Origin: JBLNBQ01 sp050260095
Lineage (GTDB): Bacteria; Bacillota; UBA5301; DYFA01
Direction of reading: 5' to 3'
Assembly (NCBI GenBank): GCA_050260095.1
Contig: JBLNBQ010000110.1
Coordinates: 1-34,225 of the forward strand
DNA length: 34,225 bases
Shown here: in pieces, positions 16,125 through 23,759 of the stretch
How the letters are laid out: each line of letters begins with the position of its first letter
Position numbering within the stretch: position 1 is the first letter of the stretch
The notes under the pieces: model-generated
Told to the model about the DNA's origin: nothing
Database searches by the model: none
What the model saw: only the letters and a program-made list of their open reading frames with translations
Made by a program: the position numbers and the translations under genes

Positions 16125-16305
16125 GAATCGCCGACCAGATGAGCCTTCTTATGAAGGCCGGTATGATCCCCGCCCAAGCGGCACTGGGGGTTCGGTCCCG
16201 GCCCAAGGCCTGGTAGCCCTGACTCACATCCTGCGCCTGGGCGGCCCGCACAATCTGGCGGGCGTTGGAAAAGGGCGTCACCTGAACGCCTTCCGTTCCT
16301 GCCAT
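16060..16305 (-). pseudogene. Probable out-of-frame N-terminal part of the CPBP gene
   Basis: From ATG 16305 (preceded by a G-rich AGGGGGGCGG) a frame with GC-rich third positions reads like real protein (VTPFSNARQIVRAAQAQ, GYQALGRDRTP, GIIPAFIRRLIWSAILADPF). It then dissolves into Gly/Arg sequence exactly where the CPBP frame becomes convincing. The switch falls in a GCGCGGGGCGCGGCC run, where a one-base error or mutation is easy. The original protein would then be about 305 residues. It could instead be an unrelated short gene. Confidence 0.45.
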
Positions 16306-16557
16306 CGCGGGCACCGCCCCCCTCGTCTGTCTCACCCCAGTGGTTCGCCAACCGCCTCCCTGTCCCTCCAGGGCCACTTCGTCTCACCGGGCACGGTGGC
16401 AGAGCAGGAACCGGGCCGGGCGCCTGGAAAGATAGCCACCACACCTCCGCCATTCCGGGAGACGAAAGGATGACCGGCATGGATAGCTGCGAATTTGCTT
16501 CTATCGCTGCCGGCGTTGCCGCACGGTCTGCCCAAACTCCGGTTGGGAGGTAACGAC

Positions 16558-17838
16558 ATGACGACCATCGACCCTCGGAACGAACTGCTCCCGTCGCTGG
16601 GCCCCCGGGCCTGGCGCTTGCTGGCCGGACAAGCCCTGTCGCAAATCGGGACCGGCATGACCTTCCCCATCCTGCTGCTATACCTCTCCAAGGTGCGCGG
16701 GATGGACCTGGCCACGGCCGGGCTCGTGATGGCGTCGACCAGCGTGGCCGGGCTCTGCACCCTGCTGCTGGCCGGCGCCTTCACCGACCGGGCCGGCGCC
16801 GGGCGGGCGCTGGTGCTCTGGCTCCTCGTCTGCGCGGCGGGAACCGGCGGGTTCGCCTTCGCTCGCCAAGCGCCGGCCGCGTTCGGTGCCGCGATCCTGT
16901 ATGGGACGGGCGTCTCGGGGATGTGGAACGCCCTGGCGACGCTGTTCGCCCGGGTGGTGCCGGCGGAACTGCGGGGAAGCATCTTCGGCGTGAACTACGC
17001 CCTGCAGAACCTGGGCTTCGGCCTGGGCGCGACGGTCGGAGGGCTGTTGCTCGACGTCACCCGCCCCCGCTCGTTCCAAACCCTGTTCTGGTCGGATGCC
17101 GCCTCCTTCCTCCTCTTCGCCGCGCTGCTGAGCTTCTCCGGCGAGCTTCGCCCGCAGCCGAAAGACGCCCGGCGAGATCATGCGAGCGGGGCACGCGCCG
17201 CCGACGGCGAGGGATACCGGCGCGTCGTGCGCGACCGGGGGCTTTTGGCCTGCGCCGGGCTGAACACGCTCATCAGCGCCGTGGGCTTCAGCCAGTTGAA
17301 CTCCGCCCTGCCGGCCTGGGCCACCGGGCCGCTGCGCCTCTCCCCCAAGGTGCTCGGCTTCGCCTTCCTGGCCAACACCTTGGTGATCACCCTGGCGCAG
17401 TTGGTGGTCATGCGGTATCTGTTGCGCGGGCGGCGGCGCACCCGGGCTGTGGCCGGCACTGCCCTGCTTTTCAGCCTGGCGTGGCTCATCACCCTCGCCG
17501 CTGGCTGGTTCCCCGGCGGGCTCGCGGCCGGCGCGGCCCTCGTGGTCAGCCTCGTGGTCTTCGGCGTGGGCGAAACGCTGCTCTCGCCCAGCCTGCCCGC
17601 GCTCGTCAACGACCTCGCCCCCGACCACCTGCGGGGCCGCTACAACGCTGTCTACAGCCTCTCCTGGCAGGTCGGCCCGATCATCGGCCCAGCGCTCGCC
17701 GGGTTCATGCTCTCGCGCGGGCTGGGCAGGGCCCATTTCGCGGGACTGGCTCTGGCCTGCTGCCTCGCGGCGGCCCTGTCCATCGGCATCGAGCGGGTCG
17801 TCCCGGCAGGGGCGAACCTCGGAGCGTCTCGCCCTTGA
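16558..17838 (+). CDS. MFS transporter, probable exporter
   Basis: About 426 residues with 12 predicted membrane segments. Typical MFS features are the start of TM1 LLAGQALSQIGTGMTFPILLLYL, the loop 2-3 motif A remnant GAFTDRAGAGRALV, and the second-half segment NDLAPDHLRGRYNAVYSL with GPIIGPALAGF. The ATG at 16558 has GGGAGG 8 nt upstream; an earlier in-frame start would add a Leu/Pro-rich stretch that the family lacks. It resembles DHA1-type drug/sugar exporters, but substrate is unknown. A second MFS gene follows 32 bp downstream, with its own promoter. Confidence 0.87.
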   Translation: MTTIDPRNELLPSLGPRAWRLLAGQALSQIGTGMTFPILLLYLSKVRGMDLATAGLVMASTSVAGLCTLLLAGAFTDRAGAGRALVLWLLVCAAGTGGFAFARQAPAAFGAAILYGTGVSGMWNALATLFARVVPAELRGSIFGVNYALQNLGFGLGATVGGLLLDVTRPRSFQTLFWSDAASFLLFAALLSFSGELRPQPKDARRDHASGARAADGEGYRRVVRDRGLLACAGLNTLISAVGFSQLNSALPAWATGPLRLSPKVLGFAFLANTLVITLAQLVVMRYLLRGRRRTRAVAGTALLFSLAWLITLAAGWFPGGLAAGAALVVSLVVFGVGETLLSPSLPALVNDLAPDHLRGRYNAVYSLSWQVGPIIGPALAGFMLSRGLGRAHFAGLALACCLAAALSIGIERVVPAGANLGASRP

Positions 17839-17862
17839 CGCTGGGGGTTTGCGGGGTGTAAT
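17835..17862 (+). promoter_or_regulatory. Promoter of the second MFS gene, predicting a leaderless mRNA
   Basis: TTGACG (17835-17840), 16-bp spacer, TGTAAT (17857-17862); each hexamer is one base from consensus. The -35 overlaps the stop codon of the upstream MFS gene. A start point 7-8 nt after the -10 falls at 17869-17871, on the ATG. Confidence 0.6.
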
Positions 17863-17870
17863 TTAGTTCT

Positions 17871-19379
17871 ATGTTCAAACTATTTGGCCGCCTAACTGCT
17901 TCCCCGTCCCCCTCCGCTGCCGCGACCGTCCCGCCGAATGGCCGCTACAAGTGGCTGGTGCTCTCCTGCACCACGCTGGGCGCGCTCGTCTCGGTCCTAA
18001 ACAGCACGAGCATGGAGATCGCGCTGCCGGAGATCGTCAAAGCCCTGCACTCCAGCGTCGACATGGTCATGTGGGTGCTCATGGGGTACGTGCTCATTCT
18101 GACCGTGCTGGTCCCCACCCTCGGACGGGTGGCTGATATGTACGGGCGCAAGAAGCTTTACGTCGCCGGCTTCGGGGTCTTCAGCCTAGGGTCGCTCCTC
18201 AGCGGGCTGGCGCAGAACGGTCCGGAACTCCTGGCGCTCCGGCTAGTCCAGGCGGTCGGCGCCGCGCTGATGCTCGCCAACAGCATCGCCCTGGTGACCG
18301 ACGCGTTCCCCCGCCACGAACTCGGCAGGGCCTTGGGCATCAACGGAATGGCCATCGCGGTCGGGGCCGTCGTGGGCCCGATCATCGGCGGCTTCCTGGC
18401 GCAGCTGGGCTGGCGGTGGATCTTCTGGTTCAACGTCCCCCTGGGCGTCTTCGGGACCATCTGGGCCCACGTCCAGCTGCGGGAACTGGCGATACTCCCG
18501 GCGGGACAGCGCTTCGACTGGGCCGGCGCGGCCACCTTCATGCTGGGCCTTTTGGCGCTCCTCCTCGGCCTGACCTTCGGGCCGCTCGGCGGCTGGCTCA
18601 GCCCGCCGGTCGCCGGGTGCTTCCTGGTGGGCGTGGCGCTGCTCGCCGCCTTCGTGGCCATCGAAGCGCGGGTCAGCCAGCCCATGCTCGACTTGAACCT
18701 CTTCCGCCGGCGCCTGCTCCTGTCGGCCTACGTGAGCATCCTGCTCAACGGGGTCGCCCGCGGCGCCGTCACCTTCCTGCTCGTCTTCTACTTCATCGGC
18801 GTGCGGGCGCTGAACGAGATGCAGGCGGGGCTGATGCTGGCGCCGTTCGCCGCCGCCATGATGGTGACCTCGCCGCTGTCGGGCGCCCTCTCCGACCGGT
18901 ACGGCTCGGGCGGCCTGAGCTTCCTGGGCCTGGCCGTCTCCGCCGTCGGGCTGTGGGGGCTTGCCCACCTCACCCCGGTGACGCCCTATTGGCAGCTCAT
19001 CACCTGGATGGTTATCATGGGGGCCGGCTCCGGCTTCTTCAACTCGCCCAACACCAACGCCATCATGGGCGCGGTCAGCCCGGAGCGCCGGGGGGTCGCG
19101 GGCGGCACCCGGACGATGATGAACAACGCCGGATCGGTTATCAGCATGGCACTGGGACTCGCGGTCACCTCGTCGGCCATCTCGCCGGAGGCTTTGGGAC
19201 GGCTCATCACGCACACCCAGGTCGGCTCGGCCGGCATCTCGGTGGGCGCCTTCACGCAGGGGATGAACACTGCCTTCCTGGTCTCGCTGGTCATGACCGG
19301 CCTTGCCGCGCTCATCTCGTTGACCCGGGGAGCCGAGGCGCCGCGGGTGGCGCCGGAGAGATCGGCGACCGAAGCCTGA
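17871..19379 (+). CDS. DHA2 family (EmrB/QacA-like) drug:proton antiporter
   Basis: 502 residues with 14 predicted membrane segments, as in the DHA2 branch. Landmarks are STSMEIALPEIVKAL in TM1, WVLMGYVLILTVLVP in TM2, motif A GRVADMYGRKKLYVAG, motif C region GAVVGPIIGGFLAQLGWRWIFWFNVPLG, and TMMNNAGSVISMALG in the second half. Proteins of this group export lipophilic drugs or organic cations with the proton gradient. The ATG at 17871 has no ribosome site upstream, but a near-consensus promoter places the transcript start at the ATG. The upstream MFS gene is a different subfamily, so this is not a simple tandem duplicate. Confidence 0.9.
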   Translation: MFKLFGRLTASPSPSAAATVPPNGRYKWLVLSCTTLGALVSVLNSTSMEIALPEIVKALHSSVDMVMWVLMGYVLILTVLVPTLGRVADMYGRKKLYVAGFGVFSLGSLLSGLAQNGPELLALRLVQAVGAALMLANSIALVTDAFPRHELGRALGINGMAIAVGAVVGPIIGGFLAQLGWRWIFWFNVPLGVFGTIWAHVQLRELAILPAGQRFDWAGAATFMLGLLALLLGLTFGPLGGWLSPPVAGCFLVGVALLAAFVAIEARVSQPMLDLNLFRRRLLLSAYVSILLNGVARGAVTFLLVFYFIGVRALNEMQAGLMLAPFAAAMMVTSPLSGALSDRYGSGGLSFLGLAVSAVGLWGLAHLTPVTPYWQLITWMVIMGAGSGFFNSPNTNAIMGAVSPERRGVAGGTRTMMNNAGSVISMALGLAVTSSAISPEALGRLITHTQVGSAGISVGAFTQGMNTAFLVSLVMTGLAALISLTRGAEAPRVAPERSATEA

Positions 19380-19415
19380 GCCAACCGCCTCGGTTCGGCC
19401 CGGCGGCGGTCAAGG

Positions 19416-19450
19416 GGAGGAGCCGGGCCCCTTGCGAGCCCGGCTCCTCC
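19416..19450. terminator. Strong hairpin between convergent MFS and oxidoreductase genes
   Basis: Perfect 13-bp stem GGAGGAGCCGGGC / GCCCGGCTCCTCC with a 9-nt loop, 36 bp after the MFS stop and 20 bp after the oxidoreductase stop on the other strand. No T-run on either side, so it is probably a bidirectional terminator of the GC-rich type. Confidence 0.65.
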
Positions 19451-19470
19451 AACGCCAGAAGCGCCAGCCG

Positions 19471-21570
19471 TCAGCCGAGCAGCCCCTTGCTCTCGAGCGA
19501 GTCGGCGACGTCCTTGAGACCGAGCCGCTCAAGAGTGGCGCGGGTCGGCGCGCCGGTGGTCTTATCCCACCCGAGTACCTCATAGAGCAGGTCCTTGCCG
19601 AGTTCGATGTCGGCGCGGTCGCACCGGTCATGCCCCGGGGTGAACGGCGCCTTGTCGTGCGGGTACTCGAAGACCCACTCGGGGGCGGTATCGTGCTCTT
19701 TCCGCATCTCTTTGGTGCCCATGTCGCGGATGGTGAGCGCCCGGTGGAGGTTGAAGATCCGCTCGGCGACCAAGTCCAGTTCGGCCTCGCTCTTCTCGTC
19801 GCCGGTGATCACGGAGTAGAACTTGGCCTCCAAGCTGGTGTCGCCCTCGTAGTTCCGCTCCTTAAGCGGCGAGAAAGCGAGCGGCCACATCCAGTTGCAG
19901 AGCGTCATCGAGTCGTGGAGTTCCTTGCGCAGGCACGACCAGACCGCGAACTTGGCCTTGTACTTGTTCATCGGCGTCCAGTTCTTACGGGCGTCGATCA
20001 CGTCGGGCGAGCCGAAGATCTTGGCCATGACCGCCTTCTGCTGCTTGATCGGCAGGCCGTTGCCGAAGATGTTGCAGGCCGAGTGGCACTGCGAATCCCG
20101 GTTGTACATCATGTTGATCAGCACCCCGACCTGGCCGCAGTCCTCGTTGGAGTGGTGCTTCGGGTGCCCCATCTTCCACCACAGCACATCGTGGTCCGCG
20201 TAGTACTCCTCCGGGAAGTGCCACCGCTCGGCCAGCCGGCCGGCGCCCTCGCCCATGGCCGTACCGAACTCGCCGATCTTGTACGCGATGCGGCGGGTGA
20301 ACTCGAAGAGGAACTCGGGATCACCCTTTTCGTACTTGTCCCACGGGATGCTCTTGTACTCCGCCTCGGGGACGTTCTTCTTGATGTAGCCGTTGTAGTA
20401 GGCGTACTGCAGGTCGCGGTAGAGCTGAGCGTAGTTGCACCAGATGCCGTAGTCGTCGAGCAGGTGCGAGCCGAGGGCGGCCGCTTCGAGGGCGGTCATG
20501 CCGTTGGGCCCGTCGGGGAAGCTCTTGAAAGCCGCACGCCCATTGAGCAGGCCCGAGCAGGTGTTCGCGACCTCCTTCGGCACACCGTACTTCGCCTCGA
20601 GCGAAGGAATCTCCATGTGGGTCATGCAGCGGATCGGGCAGGAGTGGCATCCGCCGGTGCGGATAGTGTAGCGCTCGGCGATGGGCCCGCAGTAGAACGA
20701 CGACAGGTTGGACCGGTAGCCCATGCGGCCGAGGTCGTGCGGGTCGCAGGTCCCCGTCTCTACCGGCGGGTTGGCGGCACCCCAGAACTTGCCCTTCGCG
20801 GCGTTCCAGCGGGTGGGGGCGCTGAACTCGGCCCACGGCTGGGGGGTCGCCGGCACGACGTGGTTGTTGTTGGCGCCGATGATGCTTAAGGTGTAGTTCA
20901 CCAGCGCCTCGTACTGCTCTTTGCTGCCTTTGATCCTGACCGAGCCGGTGCCCCGGACGCCGATGGCCTTTAACTTCTTGGCACCGAGGACTCCGCCCAC
21001 GCCGCCAGCCGAGTGGGAATAGGAGTTCATGACGCAGGACTGCCGGACCATGTTCTCGCCGGCCTGACCGATGGCCGCCACGATGGTCTCCTGGCCCATC
21101 TCCTGGCAGATGACCTCGGTCGTCCGGTAGATGCCGTTGCCCCAGAGGTGCGACGCGTCGCGGATCTCCACCTTGTCGTCCATGATGGCCAGGTAGACCG
21201 GTTTGGGCGAGGCGCCCTCGATGATGATGTTGTCCCAGCCGGCGTACTTCAGCTCGGCGCCGAAATGGCCGCCCATGTGCCCGGTGCCGACCAGTTCCTT
21301 CGGATAGACCGTCGGGAAGATGGTGGTGATCGAGGTACGTCCGCCGCTCGGCGCACCGGTGCCGGTCAGCGGGCCGACGCCGAAGATGACCTTGTTGGCC
21401 GGGTCAAAGGCGGCGGTGCCGGCGGGCACCTCGTCCCAGATGACCTTGTAGCCGACGCCCGTGCCGCCAAGAAAGTCCTTGTACTTGGCGATGGTGTCTT
21501 CCGTCGTTATCTTGCCGGTGGTCAGGTTGACCCGCAGGGTCTTCCCCGTCCACCCACCGTACTGTGCCAT
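19471..21570 (-). CDS. ydhV: YdhV-like aldehyde:ferredoxin oxidoreductase family enzyme
   Basis: 699 residues, close in length and along its whole sequence to Escherichia coli YdhV as I recall it (shared: GANNNHVVP, SGCHSCPIRCMTxM-like block, DDYG-WCNY, TLCNW-WP, SPLK-RNYxGD). It belongs to the tungsten/molybdenum pyranopterin AOR family: the N-terminal domains bind the cofactor, and a 4Fe-4S cluster is held by Cys308, Cys311 and Cys315 plus a distal Cys in NRDSQCHSAC (495 or 499). The physiological substrate of YdhV-type enzymes is not settled. The ATG at 21570 has AGGAGG 8 nt upstream. It follows the ferredoxin gene by 23 bp as a two-gene unit. Confidence 0.93.
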   Translation of the reverse strand: MAQYGGWTGKTLRVNLTTGKITTEDTIAKYKDFLGGTGVGYKVIWDEVPAGTAAFDPANKVIFGVGPLTGTGAPSGGRTSITTIFPTVYPKELVGTGHMGGHFGAELKYAGWDNIIIEGASPKPVYLAIMDDKVEIRDASHLWGNGIYRTTEVICQEMGQETIVAAIGQAGENMVRQSCVMNSYSHSAGGVGGVLGAKKLKAIGVRGTGSVRIKGSKEQYEALVNYTLSIIGANNNHVVPATPQPWAEFSAPTRWNAAKGKFWGAANPPVETGTCDPHDLGRMGYRSNLSSFYCGPIAERYTIRTGGCHSCPIRCMTHMEIPSLEAKYGVPKEVANTCSGLLNGRAAFKSFPDGPNGMTALEAAALGSHLLDDYGIWCNYAQLYRDLQYAYYNGYIKKNVPEAEYKSIPWDKYEKGDPEFLFEFTRRIAYKIGEFGTAMGEGAGRLAERWHFPEEYYADHDVLWWKMGHPKHHSNEDCGQVGVLINMMYNRDSQCHSACNIFGNGLPIKQQKAVMAKIFGSPDVIDARKNWTPMNKYKAKFAVWSCLRKELHDSMTLCNWMWPLAFSPLKERNYEGDTSLEAKFYSVITGDEKSEAELDLVAERIFNLHRALTIRDMGTKEMRKEHDTAPEWVFEYPHDKAPFTPGHDRCDRADIELGKDLLYEVLGWDKTTGAPTRATLERLGLKDVADSLESKGLLG

Positions 21571-21593
21571 GCTGTCTACCTCCTATGTCTTTC

Positions 21594-22316
21594 TTAGTGA
21601 CAGCTATCGCAGCCGTCGGCCTTCGGGTTCATGGCCATGACGCTCTGGCGGGCCGGAATGTCGTGGGTCAGGTCACGCCACGGGATGAACTTCAGGGCGG
21701 ACAGAGGACAGGCCTTGACGCACTTAGGCGCGCCGTTGCACAGGAAGCACTTCGTCGCCTTGGCGGTGTCCTCGTCGAAGGCCATCATCTCCCACGGGCA
21801 GGCCTTCTGGCAGAGCTTGCAGCCCTTGCACTTGGCGGGGTCGACGACCCGCGCCTTGGTCTTCGGGTCGACCACGATCGCTTCGTTCGGGCAGGCGGTG
21901 GCGCAGGGCACCGGGTGCGGGCACTGCTTGCAGGTGTCTTGCACGAGGCGGAAGTTGCCCCACTCTCCACCCTGGGCGCGACCGGCGAGCTGGACACCCT
22001 TGGGTCCGAAGTTGTAGTTGCGGGAGACCTTGATCCGGGCGAGGCTTGGTTGGGCCTTGCCGTCGTTGAACTCGGTGCACGCCAGTTCGCAGCGCTTGCA
22101 GCCGGCGCAGAGACTGGAGTCCGCCAGGATAACGCCCTCGGCGTTCTCAAGGATGACGAACGGCGCCGAGCCGGCTTTCCGGGCGAGCGCCCCGATCACG
22201 CTGAAACCGACCGCCGTCCCCACGGTAGCCTTTAGGAAGCCCCGGCGGGTGGTCTCGGCGGACAGCCCCAGGTAGTGCACAAGGCGCTCAAAGAGTTCCT
22301 GGTCTTCTTTGGCCAT
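21594..22316 (-). CDS. ydhY: YdhY-like four-cluster ferredoxin with twin-arginine signal
   Basis: 240 residues. A Tat-type signal TRRGFLKATVGTAVGFSVIG near residues 23-45 implies export of the folded protein. Four 4Fe-4S motifs follow: CAGCKRCELAC, CKQCPHPVPCATAC, CKGCKLCQKAC and CFLCNGAPKCVKAC, the DmsB/NrfC layout; the order and spacing match E. coli YdhY as recalled. It should carry electrons between the AOR-type enzyme and a membrane partner. The C-terminus ends in CDSCH, an extra CxxCH motif at the very tail. The ATG at 22316 has AAGGAGG 7 nt upstream. No YdhW, YdhX, YdhU or YdhT partner is in this window, so the membrane connection must differ or be encoded elsewhere. Confidence 0.92.
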   Translation of the reverse strand: MAKEDQELFERLVHYLGLSAETTRRGFLKATVGTAVGFSVIGALARKAGSAPFVILENAEGVILADSSLCAGCKRCELACTEFNDGKAQPSLARIKVSRNYNFGPKGVQLAGRAQGGEWGNFRLVQDTCKQCPHPVPCATACPNEAIVVDPKTKARVVDPAKCKGCKLCQKACPWEMMAFDEDTAKATKCFLCNGAPKCVKACPLSALKFIPWRDLTHDIPARQSVMAMNPKADGCDSCH

Positions 22317-22535
22317 GTTTCTACCTCCTTCTTCGACGGTCCCCTCTCGGACCAAGAGGGATTTTCTGGCAGATGACAGCATGAACCTCTCAGCGGGCTT
22401 CAACAGGTCATCCGTGTGAGTGGGCAGCGCGTGAGACGGCTTGAATGGGTGCCGGCCGCCTTTCTCGCCACCGCTGCGGGCGGGGCAGGAGGAGAACGGG
22501 GGGCGGAAGGAGGACAGGTCAATTGGAAAAAATGG

Positions 22536-22564
22536 TTGACAGGGGACGGCGGCGGCAGTACAAT
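22536..22564 (+). promoter_or_regulatory. Sigma-A promoter of the Rrf2-rubrerythrin unit
   Basis: Consensus TTGACA (22536-22541), 17-bp spacer, TACAAT (22559-22564). Predicted start about 22571. A loose inverted repeat GTCAA-N13-TTGAC (22518-22540) overlaps the -35. Confidence 0.85.
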
Positions 22565-22570
22565 TCAAAT

Positions 22571-22586
22571 AGGACTCCAGGACTCC
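22571..22586 (+). repeat. Tandem 8-bp direct repeat at the transcript start
   Basis: AGGACTCC occurs twice without a gap, starting at the predicted transcription start. It is followed by CTCCA-CTT-TGGAG (22583-22595), a small hairpin whose right arm contains most of the Rrf2 ribosome site. Could be an operator or a translation control element. Confidence 0.55.
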
Positions 22587-22601
22587 ACTTTGGAGGCAGG
22601 C

Positions 22602-23054
22602 ATGCCGATCCAACAGGCAACCGACTACGGCATCCGGGCGGTCTTGCACCTGGCCCTGAAACCCGGCCAACTCGTCGAGGCGCAGGAAATCGCGTGCGAG
22701 GAGAGGATTCCCCTGCAGTTCCTGCAGAAGATCCTGCGTCTGCTCGGCAGTGCGGGGCTGATCGAGACCAAGCGGGGCAACGCGGGCGGCTGCCGGCTGC
22801 GCAGGGATCCCGCCGAGATCACGCTGCTCGACGTGGTCGCCGCCGTCGAGGGGACGCACAAGCTCACCCGCTGCCTCGACGACCCCGACCACTGCAGCAA
22901 GGGGTGGGCCGACCGCTGTCCGGTGCACCGGCGGCTGGGAGCTATTCAGGAGTACCTGGAAAAGGAACTGGGGGCCTGCACCTTCGCCGACTTGGTGGCG
23001 GAAGTCCGGACCCACCAGGACGAAGCGGATTTAGAAGGGAGTGTCAGGCAGTGA
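22602..23054 (+). CDS. Rrf2 family regulator with Fe-S cluster cysteines
   Basis: 150 residues. It has the Rrf2 winged helix from residue 4 (QQATDYGIRAVLHLAL, IPLQFLQKILRLLGSAGLIETKRGNAGG) and a C-terminal cysteine trio in TRCLDDPDHCSKGWADRCPVHR, at the positions that hold the 2Fe-2S or 4Fe-4S cluster in IscR/NsrR/RsrR proteins. It should therefore sense oxygen, nitric oxide, iron or redox state. The ATG at 22602 has TGGAGG 5 nt upstream; longer in-frame starts would begin before the promoter. Its stop overlaps the rubrerythrin start (GTGA). It is divergent from the YdhY/YdhV-like pair and may control both directions. Confidence 0.93.
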   Translation: MPIQQATDYGIRAVLHLALKPGQLVEAQEIACEERIPLQFLQKILRLLGSAGLIETKRGNAGGCRLRRDPAEITLLDVVAAVEGTHKLTRCLDDPDHCSKGWADRCPVHRRLGAIQEYLEKELGACTFADLVAEVRTHQDEADLEGSVRQ

Positions 23055-23596
23055 AGAGATTCGTCTGTGCGGTCTGCGGTTACGTTCACACCGGCGAGGA
23101 ACCGCCGGAGAAGTGCCCCCAGTGCGGCGCGCCGAGAGAGAAGTTCTCCGAGCAGGCCGCGACCGGGACGGGGTGGGCCGACGAGCACCGGATCGGCGTG
23201 GCTCAGGGCGTCGACCCCGAAGTGCTGGAGGGCCTGCGCGCCAACTTCACCGGAGAGTGCACCGAGATCGGGATGTACCTGGCGATGAGCCGCCAGGCCG
23301 ACCGGGAGGGATTCCCCGAAGTCGCCGAAGCCTACCGGCGGATCGCGTGGGAGGAAGCCGAGCATGCCGCCAAGTTCGCTGAACTGCTCGGCGAGGTCGT
23401 CTACCCCGACACCAAGAAGAACCTCCAGCTGCGGGCGGATGCCGAGCGTGGCGCCTGCGAGGGGAAGAAACAGCTCGCCACCCGGGCCAAGCAGTTGAAC
23501 TACGACGCCATTCACGACACCGTCCACGAGATGTGCAAAGACGAGGCCCGCCACGGCGCGGCCTTCCAGGGACTGCTGCGCCGGTTCTTCAGCTAG
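23051..23596 (+). CDS. Reverse rubrerythrin (N-terminal rubredoxin domain)
   Basis: 181 residues. The rubredoxin-type iron site is at the N-terminus (Cys6, Cys9, Cys22, Cys25), followed by a ferritin-like diiron four-helix domain with NFTGECTEIGMYLAMS, EEAEHAAKFAELL and EMCKDEARHGAAF supplying Glu and His ligands. This domain order is the opposite of classical rubrerythrin, as in reverse rubrerythrins that reduce hydrogen peroxide (and oxygen) in anaerobes. The GTG start at 23051 overlaps the Rrf2 stop, and the Rrf2 3' end serves as leader. It is co-transcribed with the redox-sensing regulator and ends at a good terminator. Confidence 0.93.
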   Translation: MKRFVCAVCGYVHTGEEPPEKCPQCGAPREKFSEQAATGTGWADEHRIGVAQGVDPEVLEGLRANFTGECTEIGMYLAMSRQADREGFPEVAEAYRRIAWEEAEHAAKFAELLGEVVYPDTKKNLQLRADAERGACEGKKQLATRAKQLNYDAIHDTVHEMCKDEARHGAAFQGLLRRFFS

Positions 23597-23621
23597 AGCT
23601 TTCCGCTCCCCGCACCAGGGA

Positions 23622-23670
23622 GGCGTGACGCCGGAAATCCCGAGATGGCCGGCGGGCACGCCTTCTTTTT
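23622..23670 (+). terminator. Rho-independent terminator after rubrerythrin
   Basis: GGCGTG-a-CGCCGG pairs with CCGGCG-gg-CACGCC around a 14-nt loop, followed by TTCTTTTT. It lies 25 bp after the rubrerythrin stop and closes the Rrf2-rubrerythrin unit. Confidence 0.8.
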
Positions 23671-23759
23671 CGCCGTGCCGCGTGTGGCGCGCAGGACTTG
23701 CCAGGCCCGTTGGCGAACAGGAGTGGTGTCCTGGATGCCAAATGTTGGAGGAGTTGGCA

